Part shown: in pieces, positions 52,511-61,696 of the stretch | How the letters are laid out: every line of letters begins with the position of its first letter | Position numbering within the stretch: the stretch's first letter is position 1 | Assembly (NCBI GenBank): GCA_935421135.1 | Contig: OW285194.1 | Coordinates: 15,895,376-15,959,375 of the forward strand | DNA from: Bugulina stolonifera | Lineage: Eukaryota; Bryozoa; Gymnolaemata; Cheilostomatida; Bugulidae | Length of the DNA stretch: 64,000 nt | Reading direction: 5' to 3' | Notes under the pieces: model-generated | What the model saw: the letters and a program-made list of their open reading frames with translations, nothing else | Database searches by the model: none | Told to the model about the DNA's origin: nothing | Made by a program: the position numbers and the translations under genes

Positions 52511-53170
52511 CTACTTATATTCCAGGGTATTCGGGATATATACAGTCATGGGAGAGTGCTCAGAAGCAAAATTACCGATCAGTCTAGCCCACTCCGGGGT
52601 TTCCTGGCGAAGATTCAAGAATAGAAAAGAGTGTGGCTTACGTGTAGCATCACTAAAAGCTTCTTGAACAGCTCTTGTACTCTGAGGAAAAGCCTGCTTT
52701 GCAAGATTGGTAACAGACATTCCGTCTCTGGGGTTCTTGAACAAGAAAAAGTACTGCGAGTTTATTGACACTGTTCTATTATCTTTCGGGAAAAGGTTCT
52801 GTAGTAAGAAAAAGACGCTTATGTTCAGGTGGTGACTGAACTTTGTAAAGATTGCATTAGTAGTCTCTTTCCCCCCGACTTCACCCATCAAGTCATCAAT
52901 GATGAGCCAGCGATTCTTCCCATCACGCTCTATATCCATTTCTACATCAATGAGTCCTGAATGAAACCTTACTTTATCCTTGTAATCCTCAAAGCGGCGT
53001 TGCCAAACTCCATAGCAGTAAATGATTTCAACAGGAGTGGGTGAAGCAATTTCATCAACTCTCCTAATAAGACTAAATAGTAGTTCCGTTTTTCCACTCC
53101 CTGTTGGACCACAGACTAGAGCTGTGAAGGGACTCTGCAAGCGAAGATCGATTTCTTGGTGTGGACGCAT
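52511..53170 (-). CDS. ATP: Polinton genome-packaging ATPase (FtsK/HerA type)
   Basis: 219 codons. Walker A GPTGSGKT at residues 21-28, Walker B RWLIIDDL around 87-94 (Asp92/93), and a polar sensor in FLLQNLFPK (Gln124). Size and motif spacing fit the A32/FtsK-HerA packaging ATPases of Polintons, which pump DNA into the preformed capsid. It overlaps the membrane-protein gene by 98 nt and ends 66 nt before the next ATG. Confidence 0.92.
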   Translation of the reverse strand: MRPHQEIDLRLQSPFTALVCGPTGSGKTELLFSLIRRVDEIASPTPVEIIYCYGVWQRRFEDYKDKVRFHSGLIDVEMDIERDGKNRWLIIDDLMGEVGGKETTNAIFTKFSHHLNISVFFLLQNLFPKDNRTVSINSQYFFLFKNPRDGMSVTNLAKQAFPQSTRAVQEAFSDATRKPHSFLFLNLRQETPEWARLIGNFASEHSPMTVYIPNTLEYK

Positions 53171-53480
53171 GCTGATCCAGTTGAGTAGCTAATAGAGTTG
53201 TGTTTGTTTTTAAAAAGTGTCCTTGCTTAAGTACTCCTTTGTCTTTGCCATTGGGTGGTTCCCTATCACTTAGATATGTGTAAACTGATGGTGATAAAGA
53301 TGAGCAAGAAAGTATAAATAGTATTATGATTATGTAGAATGTGAACTTCTTTCTTTTGTTGCTTCTCTCTCCTATTTGCTCCCTTCCCTCTTCAGCAGAG
53401 ATAGCTACTACTTCATCTAAGAGACCATCAGCCACATCTTCATAATTCTCATTTCTACATACTACCTCTTGCTTTGACAT
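53073..53480 (-). CDS. Polinton single-pass membrane protein, unknown
   Basis: 135 codons. One transmembrane segment at about residues 46-64 (FTFYIIIILFILSCSSL), preceded by basic RSNKRKK, so probably N-terminus inside. The rest is Ser/Thr/Asn-rich. The last 32 codons overlap the ATPase gene in another frame, so that end may be constrained by the ATPase. The family is unknown; the overlap leaves some doubt about the true C-terminus. Confidence 0.5.
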   Translation of the reverse strand: MSKQEVVCRNENYEDVADGLLDEVVAISAEEGREQIGERSNKRKKFTFYIIIILFILSCSSLSPSVYTYLSDREPPNGKDKGVLKQGHFLKTNTTLLATQLDQHASTPRNRSSLAESLHSSSLWSNREWKNGTTI

Positions 53481-53624
53481 CTTGCCCTTGTTTGAGAGAA
53501 CGATTGGAATCTATACACTTTTATTCATCATTACTTTCTCCTGTTGGAACCCACTGTGGCAGTTTACTATCTTCCCCTTCTGCTTTTGCATCATTATCAT
53601 CTAGTTTGTTAGCCAGGTGGGGAA

Positions 53625-54848
53625 TTATGTGATCAATAATTGATACACTATCCATTTTTTCTTCTTCTTCTTCTTTTGCAAACGCTCGATTTCCATCATT
53701 AACCTCTCTTTTTCCATTCTTTCCTCTGTTAACTTTTTTTCTAAGAAGGCAATGCGATTTGTTCTTCTCTCTTTTCTTGCATCAATTCTCTGTTGCATCT
53801 CTAGTGCTTCTTTCCACCCCAGTGCTCCCGCCAATTCCACTTTCTTTAGTGCCAATTCTTGTTCTATCTTTCTAATCTCTTGTTCCCTTTTGTCACACAT
53901 TTCAACCTCTTCTTTAGTTTCTAGATGAGTTTGCTCTTCTATCATAATCTGCTTATTCTCTCCTGTAGAAGTCTCTCTCACTTCCACCCTAGCTTCTCCT
54001 GGTGAAGGGCTTCTTATCTCCTCTAACCCGTTTTTGGATGAATCTAGTTCTCCAATGTCACACATTTCAACCTCTTCTATCATAACCTGGTTAGTCTCTC
54101 CTGTAGAAGTCTCTCTCACCTCTAATCTAGCATCTCCTGGTGAAGGACTTCTTATCACCTCTAACCCATTTTTGGATGGATCTAGTTCTCCAAACAATCG
54201 CCCTGCATATAGCGTATTACCTCTACTAAGAATTAAACCAGGGATGCTTTCTTCATTGTAACTCCTCTTCGCTCGCGATTTCTCCTTCCCATCCTCAAAG
54301 CGACATCTTCTTGCCCCATCCTTTAATATGTTCAATACTCTATGATAGAGTTCATTCTTTGAACCTTCCCCACCAGGTTCATTATCCAGATATAGTAAGA
54401 AGTGAGTGTTAAAAGTGGCCTCCGCTCCCACACCAGTTTCATCCCAGTTTCTATCTTCAATAATCTTCTCAACCTCCACTCTACACCAGGTTGACAACTC
54501 TGCATTCCTAAGAAGGAGTAAGGGAGAAGAAACGGATGCGTTTTTTGTTTCTACCATAGATGAAAATCTTGACCTAGCTCCTGTTAAGTCTTCATAACAA
54601 AGTGCCATTTTCCTCAACTTTTCCTCTCCTATCTTAAAAGGGATATTCATAGAGAGTGAAAGTGTTCTAAAATAGATGGCAAGCTCTACCACTAAGGAAT
54701 TATGAGCGAGTCTGTCAACCCAATACCACATCCATGGACTATTCGTTTCTTCGATATTACTTTTGATCATATATTCCCATACAGACTTCGGGAGGACTTC
54801 CTTTAAAAGTACATATCTCCCCGCTGCTCCTTTGGTGAGAAAAGACAT
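53625..54848 (-). CDS. Polinton 407-codon orphan protein with tandem repeat and coiled coil
   Basis: First gene of the minus-strand block, about 55 nt from the inner end of the right TIR. Residues 1-200 are a mixed globular region (WEYMIKSNIEETNSPWMWYW, LCYEDLTGARSRF) that I do not recognise. Two copies of a repeat of about 45 residues follow (GELDPSKNGLEVIRSPSPGD and GELDSSKNGLEEIRSPSPGE), then a long coiled coil (LALKKVELAGALGWKEAL, RIAFLEKKLTEERMEKERLM) and a poly-Lys run near the end. No polymerase, helicase, nuclease or primase motif is visible. It sits where a first-expressed gene would be, so a replication or regulatory role is possible but unproven. Confidence 0.6.
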   Translation of the reverse strand: MSFLTKGAAGRYVLLKEVLPKSVWEYMIKSNIEETNSPWMWYWVDRLAHNSLVVELAIYFRTLSLSMNIPFKIGEEKLRKMALCYEDLTGARSRFSSMVETKNASVSSPLLLLRNAELSTWCRVEVEKIIEDRNWDETGVGAEATFNTHFLLYLDNEPGGEGSKNELYHRVLNILKDGARRCRFEDGKEKSRAKRSYNEESIPGLILSRGNTLYAGRLFGELDPSKNGLEVIRSPSPGDARLEVRETSTGETNQVMIEEVEMCDIGELDSSKNGLEEIRSPSPGEARVEVRETSTGENKQIMIEEQTHLETKEEVEMCDKREQEIRKIEQELALKKVELAGALGWKEALEMQQRIDARKERRTNRIAFLEKKLTEERMEKERLMMEIERLQKKKKKKKWIVYQLLIT

Positions 54849-54901
54849 GTTTGCTATGACTAAGTCTTCTTTGTATTAATACTATCATCAGTCAAACTTA
54901 T

Positions 54902-54909
54902 CTTTTATA
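54902..54909 (-). promoter_or_regulatory. TATA box at inner end of right TIR
   Basis: Minus strand GACTATAAAAG, made jointly by the TIR end (GACTATAA) and the next unique bases (AAG). It is about 55 nt upstream of the ATG at 54848. The left TIR end reads GACTATAATG and is a weaker match. Confidence 0.55.
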
Positions 54910-55628
54910 GTCCCACCCCAGTGGAACTCGGAATGGGCGGCGGGCCGCTGCCTAGTCGCTTGGCCCGGTGGATACGGGGCACCGGCGTCGCCTCCACGTG
55001 TACGGTCGGCGCCGCACGCAACGTGGGCGGACGCGGCTTGACCGCCTCAAACGATTGGTCGTTCGGGTGAGTGGGGGTTGCGGGGTGGGGAGGGTGGGCG
55101 GCGGCGGAGGAGGGGTGGCGGTGATGACGGTGATGGCGGCGGCGGCGGCGGCGGCGGTGGTGGTGGTGGTGGCGGCGGCGGCGGCGGTGGCGGTGGTGGT
55201 GGTGGCGGCGGTGGTGGTGGTGGCGGGGGTGGCGGCGGCGGCGGGTGGCGGCGACGGTGGTGAGGGCGGTGGTGGTGGCGGCGGCGGCGGCGGTGGTGAG
55301 GGCGGCGGTGGCGGCGGCGGCGACGGCGGTGGCGCGGACGGGACGAGGGCGGTGGCGGGGAGGAGGGAGGAGTGGGAGGTGGGGGAGGGGGAGGGGAGGA
55401 GGGTGGGAAGGAGGAAGGGAAGGGGTCGTGGCCGGGTTCGGGGTCAAGTGTGCAAATGTTTTTTCGACCAATCAGAAGGGGGGATTTTGGGGTGACCTTG
55501 GCAAGGTCGTGTGCAAAATTTTTGTGCTCTTCTGTGATTGGTTGAAATCGGAAATACCGGCTTGTGATTGGTTGAAAACAGGGGTCAATGAGTGCGTGTC
55601 TGTCTAGAAGTGCACTGACTATACTACT
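54905..55628 (-). repeat. right terminal inverted repeat of the Polinton
   Basis: Reverse complement of 44951-45672; length differs by about two bases because of the GGC/GGT triplet array (about 55085-55340). Poly-Gly and poly-Ala ORFs over it are spurious. Confidence 0.95.
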
Positions 55629-55634
55629 TCCAGT

Positions 55635-56061
55635 GATTTAATTCAACTGAAGCATTTTATAACATGAAACTAATAGTAATGAAAGACATAACATACTAAG
55701 ATCCTATCAAATGTTGAGCACTTTAGCTGAGAATTAGCGGTGTACAAACACGTACATTTCTATATAATAATACAAATGTAGTATGTATATACAAATGTAA
55801 TATATACACATTGTACATGTATAATTTACATGTACAATGTATATACATACAAATGGACATAATGTATAAAATATAATACTTATGTGAGTTCTAAAATACA
55901 GTAGTACCCTAAGTTTAATAACTGAACAGGTTATTAAATATGTTTATCGACAAAAGTTAATTGTTTATGGTTGTTACAATCATCAGACATATTTAGTTGC
56001 ATGTCGAGGCTCGTTTTTGCTGTTGAAAGTTGCTGATGGACTTTTACAGATTATGTAGTAT
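55635..56061. other. intergenic, no gene recognised
   Basis: AT-rich with TACATGTA words; nothing else seen between the Polinton and the solo LTR. Confidence 0.4.
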
Positions 56062-56878
56062 TGTGGTGAGGTGGACGTTCCAGTATATGTACTCATTGAC
56101 AGTAAGTAGCCTCGAACCACAGACACTTACTTAACGTTGCTCTATCAGCCCCTGCTCAGTAGCAGTTGCTAGTTTGTATATACTTGCCTTGCATTATCTA
56201 CTTACCCTTGTATATGTATATACTGTTGTACCATGTGCATATTTATCCTTATAATTATTGTAAATAATTACCCCGTATTGTGCATTGATCTTATATTAGT
56301 TGTAACTTACCTAATACTCATCATAAGCCTCACCTGTATACCTGGATTTATAGGGCCCTCTACATAGTTGCAATCTTACTTTTTATATATCTACATGATT
56401 ATATATGTTTTTCTGTACATGACCGACCCTAAAGGGGTCTGACGTCGTACTTTTTATATATTATTATTGCACAATACTTATGGTCGAGTGCCTATCGTAC
56501 CTTACCGGAAGTTTTCATCGGAAACACAATACTATAAAAAGCGATTACTTTTCATGTTATGATTCAGCTGTTGCTTGGACTTTAATAAAGACACATCTAC
56601 CCTGTACTAAAAGAAGCATCTGGAGTTGTCTTTTCTAGAATAGCATATTTCCAGCTCTCGGTCCCATTGTACCTTGAAGCCTGGAGTGACTAATCTAGCA
56701 TAGACCATACTCATGAGATTCATGTCTAAGCACTAACTCAGACCCTATGGGTCGTACACGCATTGTAATCTACCATACAATCACTGCTCAGTTAATGTAA
56801 TTGGAAGCAGGTCTAGCCGACCACTCCTAGACCCTTCTGGCACCGGTACTATCATCAGTACTCGTGTGTCGCATTACA
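56062..56878 (+). mobile_element. solo LTR, 817 bp
   Basis: Starts TGTGGTGAGG, ends GCATTACA, and is flanked by GTAT (56058-56061 and 56879-56882). It contains CCGGAAGT (56505-56512), TATAAAA (56533-56539) and AATAAA (56584-56589) in the same order and spacing as the LTR at 25209, but the sequences differ widely, so it is another family of the same group. Confidence 0.8.
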
Positions 56879-56882
56879 GTAT

Positions 56883-57450
56883 TTTTCAGCCATGCAAAGA
56901 TTACACTACTTGATGCTAATTGGGTTGTATGGTGCTGCTCTGGTCAATATTTTACATTTTAAGTAATATTTTAGCTTCTGCCCAAATATGCTTACTTTAT
57001 GTAGTTCTGTAGAGTTCTTGTGTTTGATGTACTTTATGGATGACGTGTAGCTGTTGTATTTTCTATCAAACCTACATATGCCTCCATTCTATTTTTGCTG
57101 GTGGTCACCATTGCTTGATAAACTACATTCTTTAATTGGTAGCTTCCATTTAGTGGAAATATTGTTCTTTTATCGTATTTCTATAAAACATTTTTCTGAG
57201 AGTATGGTTGGCTGGGAAACTGATGTTTATAACGTTTAAGAACCTTTTTCCTAAGTTAGTTGAAACTGCCATATTACATGGTGGACTATACAATACAATG
57301 TTCCTGTTTCGGCTCAACTTAGACTTGGGTTTAGTAGAGTGGAGGGATTCTATTGAAGTTACTATCGTTTGAGGACATGTTACTGAGTCGTTTGTTCACC
57401 ACTGCTGGTATATTTAATCTAATACAAACAAAGAAAAACGATCCCTGTAA
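56883..57450. other. intergenic, no gene recognised
   Basis: Open stretches of 61 and 74 codons (57054, 57353) have no supporting motif or splice context. Confidence 0.4.
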
Positions 57451-57665
57451 AAAGCTCTATCGTGAACTGCAACAGAGTCTTGTAATCCTATTGATTGGAC
57501 ATACATGGTCTACCCAATCGGATGCAAGTATCCATGCACATGTTAGGATACTTATGTCTGCTGCTATGTACATTTAAAATATAAACTGCTGCAAGCACCA
57601 AAATGCGTCACTTTATTTCTAACTTCACTGGCTGTTGGCTGTAGTTATATCAATTCTCTAACAAC
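57451..57665 (+). promoter_or_regulatory. conserved upstream block of Ly6-like gene H
   Basis: Matches 40979-41189. Contains TATAAAC (57580-57586), 80 nt before the ATG, and CCCAATCG further upstream. Confidence 0.55.
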
Positions 57666-59568
57666 ATGAACACCGTAACAATTCTTGCTCTCTGCGGTAA
57701 GTATGCAGTGAGTTTGATTTACATGTATATGTAATTTTTTTTTTATCTCAAGCCTTTGTTAAAATTCAAAATTGAAAAAATTAATTGCAAGCCAATAAAA
57801 TTCTGACTAAAATAAATAATGTATCATAATTATAATTTGGTTTTATACAAAGTGTTTTTATGTAAATTTAAGATTCAGACAATAAATACAGTGGTAGTGA
57901 AGCTAATAATAGTCTAATTTGGTTAGGAAGGATTAAATAAATAAATAAGCACGGATATGTCAAGCTGCACTTATCTGTACAATACTCCAGAGTTTCGTGC
58001 TCCTGTAGTCATTAGTTATAAGTGTTTATGTATTATACAGGGTTGGTGGCCCTATCAGCTGCTACTAAATGTTACAAGTGTACTGGGAGTGACGGGAGTG
58101 ACTGTGCGGATAAATACTCTGGTAAATCAGATCATCTGATTGACTGTGAGACAACTGCCGGAGAGACAGAAGATGGGAGCTGTTACAAGCTGAAGGCCTG
58201 GGGTAGTGCCTTAGGCGTAAAAGCAACAACAGGTACGCACTAAAAGGCAGGTCTGATATGGCAGGTCTGGTGCTATGGTGTGAGTCATACCATAGCACCA
58301 GACCTGCCTACTGCTCATTTTTCTAGATCCTAACTTGGGAAAATGGAAAGTGATGACTCTGATATCAATACATTGATACTAAATGCAAGTATGACAAGTA
58401 TGATACTTCACCCACGTCCAAGAGTTCTCTGCATTTCTTTTGTATTTTATATGTCACTACAGTAAGTTATAAGTAAATAAATGGGCAAACGACGGCGTAC
58501 ACTACAATATAACATACATGTACATGCACATGTAATATATATACCTATGTATTGTACAATATAACATGTTATCAGACTTTCACATGTTGTGTTACAAGCA
58601 ATTTATTGTTGGCCTCTTTAACTCATTCCACAATATAAAATATCAGCACAGAGCAAATAAAATCAATCCCTTTTACAGGAAGGTTTTTCCAATATACGGT
58701 GTCTTGGGGGAATTTAAATTTTGAAAAATGCTAAATATACTCTGGGAAAGATACATGTAAATAATGTAAATACCGATAGCCATAGGTCGTTAAGCCTGCG
58801 GGGCACAATGCACCACCTATCTGGAGAGGAATAATGTACATGTAGTTCACTGGAGACTGTCAAAGAGAGTGGAAGGAAAGATCGTTCACTCAATGATAAT
58901 ACCCTATCCCACCAATTAGCCCCAATTTCATTCCACAACTCACTTTCCTACCACCCATATGCCGAGTTTTTAGAGAGCTGTTAGACTAGCATCGCTGTAA
59001 TGAGATCTCATTTATATACACTTGTGAATAGATGGCCTATACGGGGCCGTTGTAAGGAAGGGTCTCTGATTGGTCTGTGGAACACCAATAGTAATAGAGC
59101 ATTTGTACACAAAGTAACACAAACCTTTGGCAGGGGACGGATAGTTTTAGACCGAAGTAAACGATCTTTCTTTCCACTATCTTTGACTGTGCACCACAAT
59201 ATTTTACTATGGCTAAAAAGTAACTGTCAACTAAAAGAGAAATGATAGTAGATTCGGCACCCTTTGTGGAATACCTTGAGAGTTGACTCTGAGTGTGGTA
59301 TTAAACTAGTTAAGTTACATTTTGTAAATGTATACCTGTTGAATATGCATGTGACTCTCACTGTGTTGTTATCGTCACAGTTACAAGAGGATGTGGAGAT
59401 GCAAGTTACAGCAATGATAAGTGTAAGAGTCCACTCTCAGCTAATCTACTAGGAGTCAAGTCCAAGACCTGGTCATGCTCATGCAAAGGAGATGAATGCA
59501 ATGGAGGAAGTCAGCTTGCTCTCTCTGCTACCATCGTACTCGCCGCTCTCACTAGATATTTCTTCTAG
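57666..59568 (+). CDS. Ly6/uPAR-like GPI-anchored protein, gene H
   Basis: Exons 57666-57696, 58041-58232 and 59381-59568, phases 1 and 1, 137 codons with the stop. Exon 1: MNTVTILALC; exon 2 start: GLVALSAATKCYKC. LU-domain cysteines: KCYKC, SDC, IDC, GSC, RGC, DKC and the terminal CSCKGDECN. The tail differs from gene F by single changes (SATIVLAALTRYFF). Exon 2 is one codon longer than in F and G. Intron 2 (1148 nt) contains a perfect 20-bp hairpin (58260-58308). AATAAA at 59766-59771. Same predicted surface location as its paralogs; separated from gene G by the Polinton insertion. Confidence 0.85.
58260..58308. repeat. perfect hairpin in gene H intron 2
   Basis: GGCAGGTCTGGTGCTATGGT pairs exactly with its reverse complement after a 9-nt loop (58280-58288). 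It begins 28 nt after the exon 2 donor; a partial third copy (GGCAGGTCTG) lies just upstream. Confidence 0.9.
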
Positions 59569-59794
59569 AGATCAAGTGGCAGTACAGATAGAATGATAAT
59601 AGTTCTTCTGATTGTGACAATATTCTGGTTGTTCTTTCAGTTCTTAGACAAAAGTATCTTAGTAAGCTGCACTGCTAATGTTGTAACTTTTAATTTTATT
59701 TGCTTGAACTTAAGGCATTCAAGTGCTTCTACAGTGTATGTCTTCTCTTGTAACACTTCTTTTTCAAATAAATGTCCTTTGTAAAACCTGAAGT

Positions 59795-59962
59795 GTTCAG
59801 TCACATGGTACAGGTATGAGTCACATGACACAGGTATGAGTCACATGACACAGGCATGAGTCACATGACACAGGTATGGGTCACATGACACAGGTATGAG
59901 TCACATGACACAGGTATGAGTCACGTGACACAAGTATGAGTCACGTGACACAGGTATGAATC
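59795..59962. repeat. 20-bp minisatellite downstream of gene H
   Basis: About eight copies of GAGTCACATGACACAGGTAT with few changes. Confidence 0.9.
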
Positions 59963-60535
59963 ATGTTTAAGTCATCTTGGTGTTGTCTGCGTCTGGTCAA
60001 CAAGTCACTGTGGTTTTTAGGAGCAAGATTTCAAATAATTTTGTGCTATCATATTTTCAACCTATTAGCTTAAGTTGTCAAGCCAATTTAAGGTGGCTGT
60101 AATTTAGACTAAAGAACATGAACTCAAGTTTGCCATTGATTATTCCATGAAGTTGTCCTCTCGCTTTATTCTTTAAAGTATATAATCCATTGTATGTACA
60201 GAGAGAGGATAACTTTTACAGTATCATGAATAAATAATATACTTTGAATCAAGCCAAACATTGTATGGTTTAGATATACATTTGTACATATTATATACAG
60301 ATCTCACCAATCTCAGTGACATACATGTACTAGCCACACGGCAGCTTGCAGCTAGAGTGTTACCAGCTAACCACATTGTGGTTATACATTGTACTATATT
60401 ATAGAACATGGAATAAACTATTGTGTCAGGCTGGGTAGAGACATACAGGCCAGAGTAGAGGGGAGAGGTAGTCAGAACCTCTTGACCAAGCAAGAAGGAG
60501 CCAGCGCTAGAAAGGGACCAGGTTGACCGACACAC
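59963..60535. other. intergenic, no gene recognised
   Basis: 60140-60220 holds a weak match to the 50-bp array motif (GAGAGAGGATAACTTT). Nothing else supported. Confidence 0.4.
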
Positions 60536-60772
60536 TGTAAACACACAACGAGGTAGTGAGCTAACTAGGAGCGACTCCTGTTGAGTCTTTTATTTAAGTG
60601 TACTGCGTTGTGTATTAGACCAGAGTATAATATGGAATGGATTGTAACAATGTGGCATCATGAATAATAATAATATATATGTACAAGCTTGGCTATAACT
60701 ATTGGCTATTGGCTATGGCTATTGTCAAAATGTCATCACCTAATATGGTGGTGATGACTAACAAATACAACA
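60536..60772 (-). repeat. 3' LTR of the Ty3/gypsy element
   Basis: Plus strand runs TGTAAACAC to AATACAACA (TGT...ACA). In sense, AATAAAAG (60586-60593) follows a TATTATACT element. The boundary was set by the polypurine tract on one side and the TG/CA rule on the other; without the second LTR it is not fully proven. Confidence 0.65.
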
Positions 60773-60784
60773 TTTCCTCCCCTG
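60773..60784 (-). promoter_or_regulatory. polypurine tract
   Basis: Minus strand CAGGGGAGGAAA, directly before the LTR start and nine bases after the pol stop codon. Confidence 0.7.
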
Positions 60785-60793
60785 TAATGAGTG

Positions 60794-61696
60794 CTAGGGG
60801 AGTCTAACACCATAGAATTGAGTTTGCACCCTGTTACGAGTGGGATATCGACGTTCTGCCTCTACATGAACACTAGCCTGGGGTACCTCGAGTTGCTCAT
60901 CGTCATTGTCCAGGGGGTTTAAACACTCAGTGTCAATTCTAGGCTGTAACTGATTTACGTGTCGTTTCCAGTGACCATGTCTTGTGTCAACTATGAATGT
61001 GGTGTTATTACCCCGTATTTGGATTACTATGCCTGGCACCAATTTAGGTCCATCTCGGTAGTTGCGAGCATATACAGTTGAGCCTACAATGTATCTACCA
61101 TCTGGTGGTAACTTGTTGGTAGGTGAACTCTTGGAGGGTTGTAGTAACTCCATGACACCACGAGGTTGTCTGCCATGTAGAGCATAAGCAGGAGAGGGAT
61201 AATTCAGTCCAGGGTGTGGTAGTGAACGGTACGTAGTTAGGAACAAGCGTATTGCAGTGTCAAGGTTATGCCCAGAGTCAAGGTTTTTCTTGATTGTTGT
61301 TTTTAGTGTACGAACAAAACGTTCGGCTTCTCCATTTGATTCTGGGTTGTATGGTGGGGAAGTTATGTGCTCGATACCATGTATCTGACAGTATCTGTTG
61401 AATACATCGGAGCTAAACTGAGGTCCATTGTCTGACACTATGGTGTGTGGGAACCCCTCTATGGTGAATATCTCCTGTAGCATAGCAATGGTATCTTCTG
61501 TTGTTGTTTTTCCCACATCTGTTACTCCAATATATGGGTATTTAGAGTAACTATCCACACACACCAGCCACATTTTTGCAGCAAATGGGCCGGCGTAATC
61601 TATGTGGATTCTTTCCCATGGGACATTGGGTTTTGGCCAAGCTGTGTAAGTGGCTGGTGGGCTGCTAGAGTTAGTTTTGCAGACATCACAGGAATG
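60794..61696 (-). pseudogene. pol: Ty3/gypsy integrase part, downstream of an in-frame stop
   Basis: The frame continues from the upstream pol ORF after the TAG at 61697-61699. It starts with the CDVC half of the integrase zinc finger, then the catalytic core: HIDYAGPF (first Asp), VSDNGPQFSS and NGEAERFVRTL, the last two 35 residues apart. The C-terminal part has LVPGIVIQIRGNNTTFIVDT, similar to the usual integrase C-terminal domain. The first in-frame ATG (61573) lies after the first catalytic Asp, so translation from it would not give an active enzyme. Confidence 0.8.

Larger units (their letters stand above)
44951..55628. mobile_element. Polinton/Maverick element, 10.7 kb, without DNA polymerase B
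   Basis: Terminal inverted repeats of about 722-724 bp begin AGTAGTATAG and end CTATACTACT. The element is flanked by a perfect 6-bp duplication, TCCAGT (44945-44950 and 55629-55634). AG...CT ends, 6-bp duplications and long TIRs are standard for Polintons. It encodes integrase, packaging ATPase, adenovirus-like protease, major and minor capsid proteins and accessory proteins. Polintons are usually 15-20 kb and carry a large protein-primed PolB gene; none is here, and no ORF is large enough. All ORFs I see are intact and the TIRs nearly match, so the insertion looks recent. Nine genes on the minus strand form one tightly packed block; one small gene is on the plus strand. Confidence 0.95.
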
